NCBI RefSeq assembly: GCF_002845275.2
Contig: NZ_CP088149.1
Span: 62,001-126,000, forward strand
DNA: 64,000 bases
Source: Pseudomonas sp. S06B 330
Lineage (GTDB): Bacteria; Pseudomonadota; Gammaproteobacteria; Pseudomonadales; Pseudomonadaceae
Direction of reading: 5' to 3'
Below, one piece after another: positions 61,151 to 64,000 of this stretch; the first letter of the stretch is position 1, and each line of letters opens with the position of its first letter. The position numbers and the translations under genes were made by a program. The notes under the pieces are model-generated. The model had not been told where the DNA came from, did not search any database, and saw only the letters and a list, made by a program, of their open reading frames with translations.

Positions 61151-62107
61151 TCAGCGATGCCGTTTGAAGGTGGCCGACGGCAGCTCGCCGAAGCGTTGGC
61201 GATAGCTCTCGGCAAAGCGCCCCAGGTGCAAAAATCCGTAGTCCAGAGCGATCTCGGTGACGTTGCGCACCGAGCTTGCCGGGTCCTGCAAGGCAGCATG
61301 AATCCGCTCAAGCTTGCGCTGGCGCACATAGCCCTTGGGTGACAAGCCGGCATGCCGTTCGAACAAGGTGTACAGGGAACGCTCACTGACCCGCGCCACA
61401 TTCATCAGTTGCGCAACACTGATGTCCTGCTCCAGATGGGCATCGATGTAGGCCGCCAACTGTTCAAACGAATGGGTTTGCTGCACAGGTTCAGCACGCT
61501 GCACGTTGTTGCCCAGCAAACTGAGCAGCTTGCTGGCAACGATGCGTCCGTAATGCTCCTGTACCTGCAGCAGCGAGTCAGTAGATTCCGCCTCTGCGCA
61601 GATCAACCCGAGCAGGCCGATAAACCCTTCCAGCTCCCCGGTGACATGACGCGCACGGCTGAAGCGAATGCCGCCATCGGGCAACTGCCAGCGCTGCTCC
61701 AGGCAAGCCTGCTCCAACAAGTTGACCGGCAGCTTGAGGATGAACTTCTCGCAGTCGGCAGAATACGTCAGGTCTACCGGATCGTCCGGGTTGATCAGCA
61801 GTAGTTCTCCGGGCACGTAGTGATGCTCGTCGCCACGACAGCTGGACCGGCAATGGCCCTTGAGCAGAATCTGCAGGTGATACAGGGTACCTAGCGCGGG
61901 CGAAGTAATCCGTGCCTTGCCACCGTAACTGAGGCGGCACAGATCCAGGCTGGCAAATTTTCGGTGATTGATGCTCGCCTGCAGGTCGCCAGTCCTGGGC
62001 AAGCTCAGGCTATGACCACCGACATGCTGATTCACATACTCGGACACGGCATAAGGGTCGGCGCGCTGAAACACACAACTACGCTCGCTCAACAGGTGGC
62101 TGCTCAT
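61151..62107 (-). CDS. Second BenR-like AraC/XylS-family regulator
   Basis: A 318-residue paralogue of BenR: identical length, the same N-terminal pattern (ERSCVFQRADPYAVSEYVNQHVGGHSLSLPRTGDL), the same sensor core LLLINPDDPVDLTYSADCEKFILKLPVNLLE and HTH (VARVSERSLYTLFERHAGLSPKGYVRQRKLERIHAAL, ALDYGFLHLGRFAESYRQRFGELPSATFKRHR). I estimate about 60% identity by eye. It is the gene directly before benK, as BenR is before benA. Probably it activates benK-benF with an aromatic acid as effector; whether benzoate or another is unknown. Confidence 0.88.
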   Translation of the reverse strand: MSSHLLSERSCVFQRADPYAVSEYVNQHVGGHSLSLPRTGDLQASINHRKFASLDLCRLSYGGKARITSPALGTLYHLQILLKGHCRSSCRGDEHHYVPGELLLINPDDPVDLTYSADCEKFILKLPVNLLEQACLEQRWQLPDGGIRFSRARHVTGELEGFIGLLGLICAEAESTDSLLQVQEHYGRIVASKLLSLLGNNVQRAEPVQQTHSFEQLAAYIDAHLEQDISVAQLMNVARVSERSLYTLFERHAGLSPKGYVRQRKLERIHAALQDPASSVRNVTEIALDYGFLHLGRFAESYRQRFGELPSATFKRHR

Positions 62108-62220
62108 GGGCTGCCCTCTTCTTATTCTGGCTGGATGATATCCACAGGGTCTGGTTATCCACAGAGCGCCAGCTTGCGTCAGCCACAGCAGGCAGTCCAA
62201 TATCTGTTGGGTAGGCAACA

Positions 62221-62235
62221 ATACCCAGGAGGTAT
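62221..62235. promoter_or_regulatory. CatR/BenM-type operator over the catR ribosome site
   Basis: ATAC-CCAGGAG-GTAT is an exact match to the ATAC-N7-GTAT consensus of the BenM/CatM/CatR LysR group. The middle seven bases are the Shine-Dalgarno of catR. A weaker copy ATAT-N7-GTAG lies 21 bp upstream (62200-62214), the normal spacing of a LysR site pair. Confidence 0.72.
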
Positions 62236-62236
62236 C

Positions 62237-63112
62237 ATGGAACTGCGCCATCTGCGTTACTTCCGGGTGCTCGCGCAGACCCTCAACTTCACCCGCGCTG
62301 CCGAGCAATTGCACATTGCCCAACCGCCCTTGAGCCGGCAGATACGTCAGTTGGAGGAAACCCTGGGGGTCGAGCTGCTGGAGCGCAGCCGTCCACTGCG
62401 CCTGACCGAAGCTGGGCGCTACTTTTACGAACAAAGTGCGATGCTGCTTGATCAGCTTGAACAGATTTCCGAAGGTACGCGGAGGATAGCCAATAGCGAG
62501 CGACAATGGCTGCGCATTGGTTTCGCCCCTTCGACCTTGTATGACCTGTTACCGGAGCTGATTCGCCAATTGCGCCGCAACGAAGCGTTGGAGCTGGGTC
62601 TGCAGGAAATGATCACCCTGCAACAGGTCGAAGCACTAAAAGCCGGACGCATCGATATCGGCTTTGGTCGCATCCACATCAACGACCCAGCCATCGACCA
62701 GCAGGTACTGCGCCAAGACCCGCTGGTGGTGGCCCTGCCCTGCGGCCATCCGTTGATCGGCCAGCCGATTGATCTGGTGCGCCTGGCCTTTGAACCTTTT
62801 GTCCTCTATCCGGCCACGCCGCGTCCGAGTTATGCCGATCACATCATGGCGTTGTTCGCCGGCCAAGGGCTCGCGGTGCACGTTATCCAGTGGACCAACG
62901 AGCTACAAACCGCGCTCGGTCTAGTGGCCGCGGGCCTGGGGATAACGTTGGTGCCCGCTTCGGTCCAGCGCCAGCACCGCGACGATATTGTTTATGCACC
63001 ACTGAGCGAATCAGCGGCGGTTTCACCGATTATCCTCAGTCGCCGCCTTGGGGATAACTCGCCGCAGGTCAGGCATTGCCTCGAACTGATCAAGCGCATG
63101 GCCGACCACTAA
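62237..63112 (+). CDS. catR: LysR-family muconate regulator CatR
   Basis: A 291-residue LysR protein of the CatR/CatM/BenM group, which senses cis,cis-muconate and activates cat genes. HTH MELRHLRYFRVLAQTLNFTRAAEQLHIAQPPLSRQIRQLEETLG (residues 1-44); effector domain with GFAPSTLYDLLPELIRQLR (about 96-114), ITLQQVEALKAGRIDIGFGRI (about 127-147) and VLYPATPRPSYADHIMALF. These match the P. putida CatR family as I remember it. AGGAGG lies 5 bp before the ATG. It is not next to catBCA: the genes are 9 kb away. Confidence 0.9.
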   Translation: MELRHLRYFRVLAQTLNFTRAAEQLHIAQPPLSRQIRQLEETLGVELLERSRPLRLTEAGRYFYEQSAMLLDQLEQISEGTRRIANSERQWLRIGFAPSTLYDLLPELIRQLRRNEALELGLQEMITLQQVEALKAGRIDIGFGRIHINDPAIDQQVLRQDPLVVALPCGHPLIGQPIDLVRLAFEPFVLYPATPRPSYADHIMALFAGQGLAVHVIQWTNELQTALGLVAAGLGITLVPASVQRQHRDDIVYAPLSESAAVSPIILSRRLGDNSPQVRHCLELIKRMADH

Positions 63113-63129
63113 GATCGGCCACACACCAC

Positions 63130-64000
63130 TTATCCAATGGCCATAGTTTTATCCACAGGCCCGGAGTAGAAGCGTTCAGCCAGGAATGGGGTGATATCCA
63201 CAGGCGAGGTTTCCTCGTGCAGTGCCTTGTCGATCATCACCCCGGTGATCGCCGAGGTCAGGATACCGGTGCGAAAGTGTCCACAGGCATTCAGATAACC
63301 GGACACCTCCGGCACCGGTCCAAGGATGGGCAACTCATCGGGAGATCCCGGCCGCAAGCCGGCCCAGGTACGTTTGAGATTGATCTGCGCCAGCTGCGGA
63401 ATACAGCGAATTGCGCCCTGCACCAAGCCGTTGATTTCCGGGAAGGTGTTGCTGACGTCGAAGCCCTTATCTTCGGTGGTGCTGCCTATCAGGATTTCGC
63501 CGTTGTCCTTCTGCGCCATGTAGCAATCACTGGTGGTCAGGCAACCCTGCAGCAGCTTGGGCATGCGCTCGGTGAGAATGATCTGGCCCTTCACCGGAGA
63601 AACCGGAATGCGCAGGCCTGTGGCCTGTTCACTGAGTTCAGCTGCCCAGGCACCGGCGGCATTGATCAAGGTCTGGCAATGAAAGGTGCCTTCTTCGGCG
63701 GTCAGCACACCACTGACCCGCGAACCTTGGTGCAGCACACCGGTGACATTGGTGTTGTGGAAAAGATCCACACCATTCTGGCGCGCGGCTTCCATATAGG
63801 CATCCGCCAGGCGGAATGGGCTGACTTGGTGATCACAGAGAAACTCCAGAGCACCACGCGCCTGATGGCTGACCGCCGGTTCCGCCCGGCGCAGGGTCTG
63901 GCGATCGAGCCAGTGCACCTGCTCGGCCAGGTGCGGGATTTGCGCGACGATGTGTTCGGCGTACAGCTGGTCTTCATCGTCGTAGATCACATACTTCAGG
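63130..64000 (-). CDS. hcnC: Hydrogen cyanide synthase subunit HcnC (3' part)
   Basis: A membrane-associated FAD oxidase that with HcnA and HcnB oxidises glycine to HCN and CO2. About 290 C-terminal residues are in the window, and the gene continues past the right edge (LKYVIYDDEDQ is still open). Recognised by LYAEHIVAQIPHLAEQVHWLDRQ, EPAVSHQARGALEFLCDHQVSPFRLADAY, VKGQIILTERMPKLLQGCLTTSDCYMAQKDNGEILIGSTTEDKGFDVSNTFPEI and GHFRTGILTSAITGVMIDKAL, close to Pseudomonas HcnC as I remember it. A general amino-acid oxidase is the alternative. Since the 3' end is here, hcnB and hcnA should lie just off the right edge. Confidence 0.85.
   Translation of the reverse strand, partial: LKYVIYDDEDQLYAEHIVAQIPHLAEQVHWLDRQTLRRAEPAVSHQARGALEFLCDHQVSPFRLADAYMEAARQNGVDLFHNTNVTGVLHQGSRVSGVLTAEEGTFHCQTLINAAGAWAAELSEQATGLRIPVSPVKGQIILTERMPKLLQGCLTTSDCYMAQKDNGEILIGSTTEDKGFDVSNTFPEINGLVQGAIRCIPQLAQINLKRTWAGLRPGSPDELPILGPVPEVSGYLNACGHFRTGILTSAITGVMIDKALHEETSPVDITPFLAERFYSGPVDKTMAIG

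Overview
The window is an ordinary chromosomal stretch of a fluorescent Pseudomonas, most likely of the P. putida group. The gene families and their order support this: phoU-pstBACS, purEK, aspA, pycAB/pycR, an RpiR regulator next to a second zwf, uvrD and ben/cat. GC-rich coding sequence and P. putida-type REP palindromes agree. The right edge carries the 3' part of hcnC (hydrogen cyanide synthase subunit C), which points to a cyanogenic relative such as the P. entomophila/P. mosselii/P. soli lineage. That placement is from memory of the families, not from a search. I saw no tRNA, rRNA, CRISPR array, prophage or intact insertion sequence.

Region 1 (1-7.7 kb) is the phosphate uptake and signalling operon phoU-pstB-pstA-pstC-pstS on the minus strand. 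It has one Pho box directly before pstC and a run of four Pho half-sites before pstS. An MHS-type transporter follows. Region 2 (8-13 kb) holds a thioesterase, a hexose-6-phosphate mutarotase, two small envelope proteins and purEK behind a terminator-bearing leader. Region 3 (13-22.4 kb) holds aspA and a divergent LysR gene, a REP palindrome, a DUF6124 gene with a long structured leader, an asparaginase, an AraC regulator, an acetylpolyamine deacetylase-like protein, and a MocR regulator divergent from a PaiB/GNAT/GNAT operon. The last group looks like a polyamine acetylation and deacetylation neighbourhood.

Region 4 (22.4-36.5 kb) starts with the remnant of a lost gene that kept two palindromic operators. 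It continues with two-subunit pyruvate carboxylase and PycR, a HexR-like regulator facing a second glucose-6-phosphate dehydrogenase across a perfect palindrome, a PAS-GGDEF-EAL protein, uvrD and a Tim44-domain protein. Region 5 (36.5-49.7 kb) has an SMI1/KNR4 protein, a Kef-type antiporter, a thioesterase, pdxY and DUF3301. It also has a zinc-starvation island: two COG0523 GTPases on one side and a secreted protein plus folE2 on the other side of a perfect Zur-box palindrome. DUF3617, cardiolipin synthase, cyclopropane fatty acid synthase and lpd3 complete it.

Region 6 (49.7-63.1 kb) is a complete benzoate-to-muconolactone catabolic block. BenK and an OprD porin import benzoate, BenABC and BenD make catechol, CatA cleaves the ring, CatB and CatC carry it on towards the beta-ketoadipate pathway, and BenE is a second importer. 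The block has two BenR/XylS-type AraC regulators. Each of the two promoters (benA and benK) has a tandem TGCA-N6-GGNTA operator of identical geometry. catR lies apart from catBCA and has an exact ATAC-N7-GTAT site over its own ribosome binding site. hcnC closes the window.

The strongest leads for new biology are the structured DUF6124 leader, the paired BenR-type operator system, a 12-bp DnaA-box-like tandem repeat inside the MocR linker together with many DnaA-box 9-mers across the window, the Zur-linked secreted protein, the possible purE attenuator, and the gene remnant with surviving double operators.
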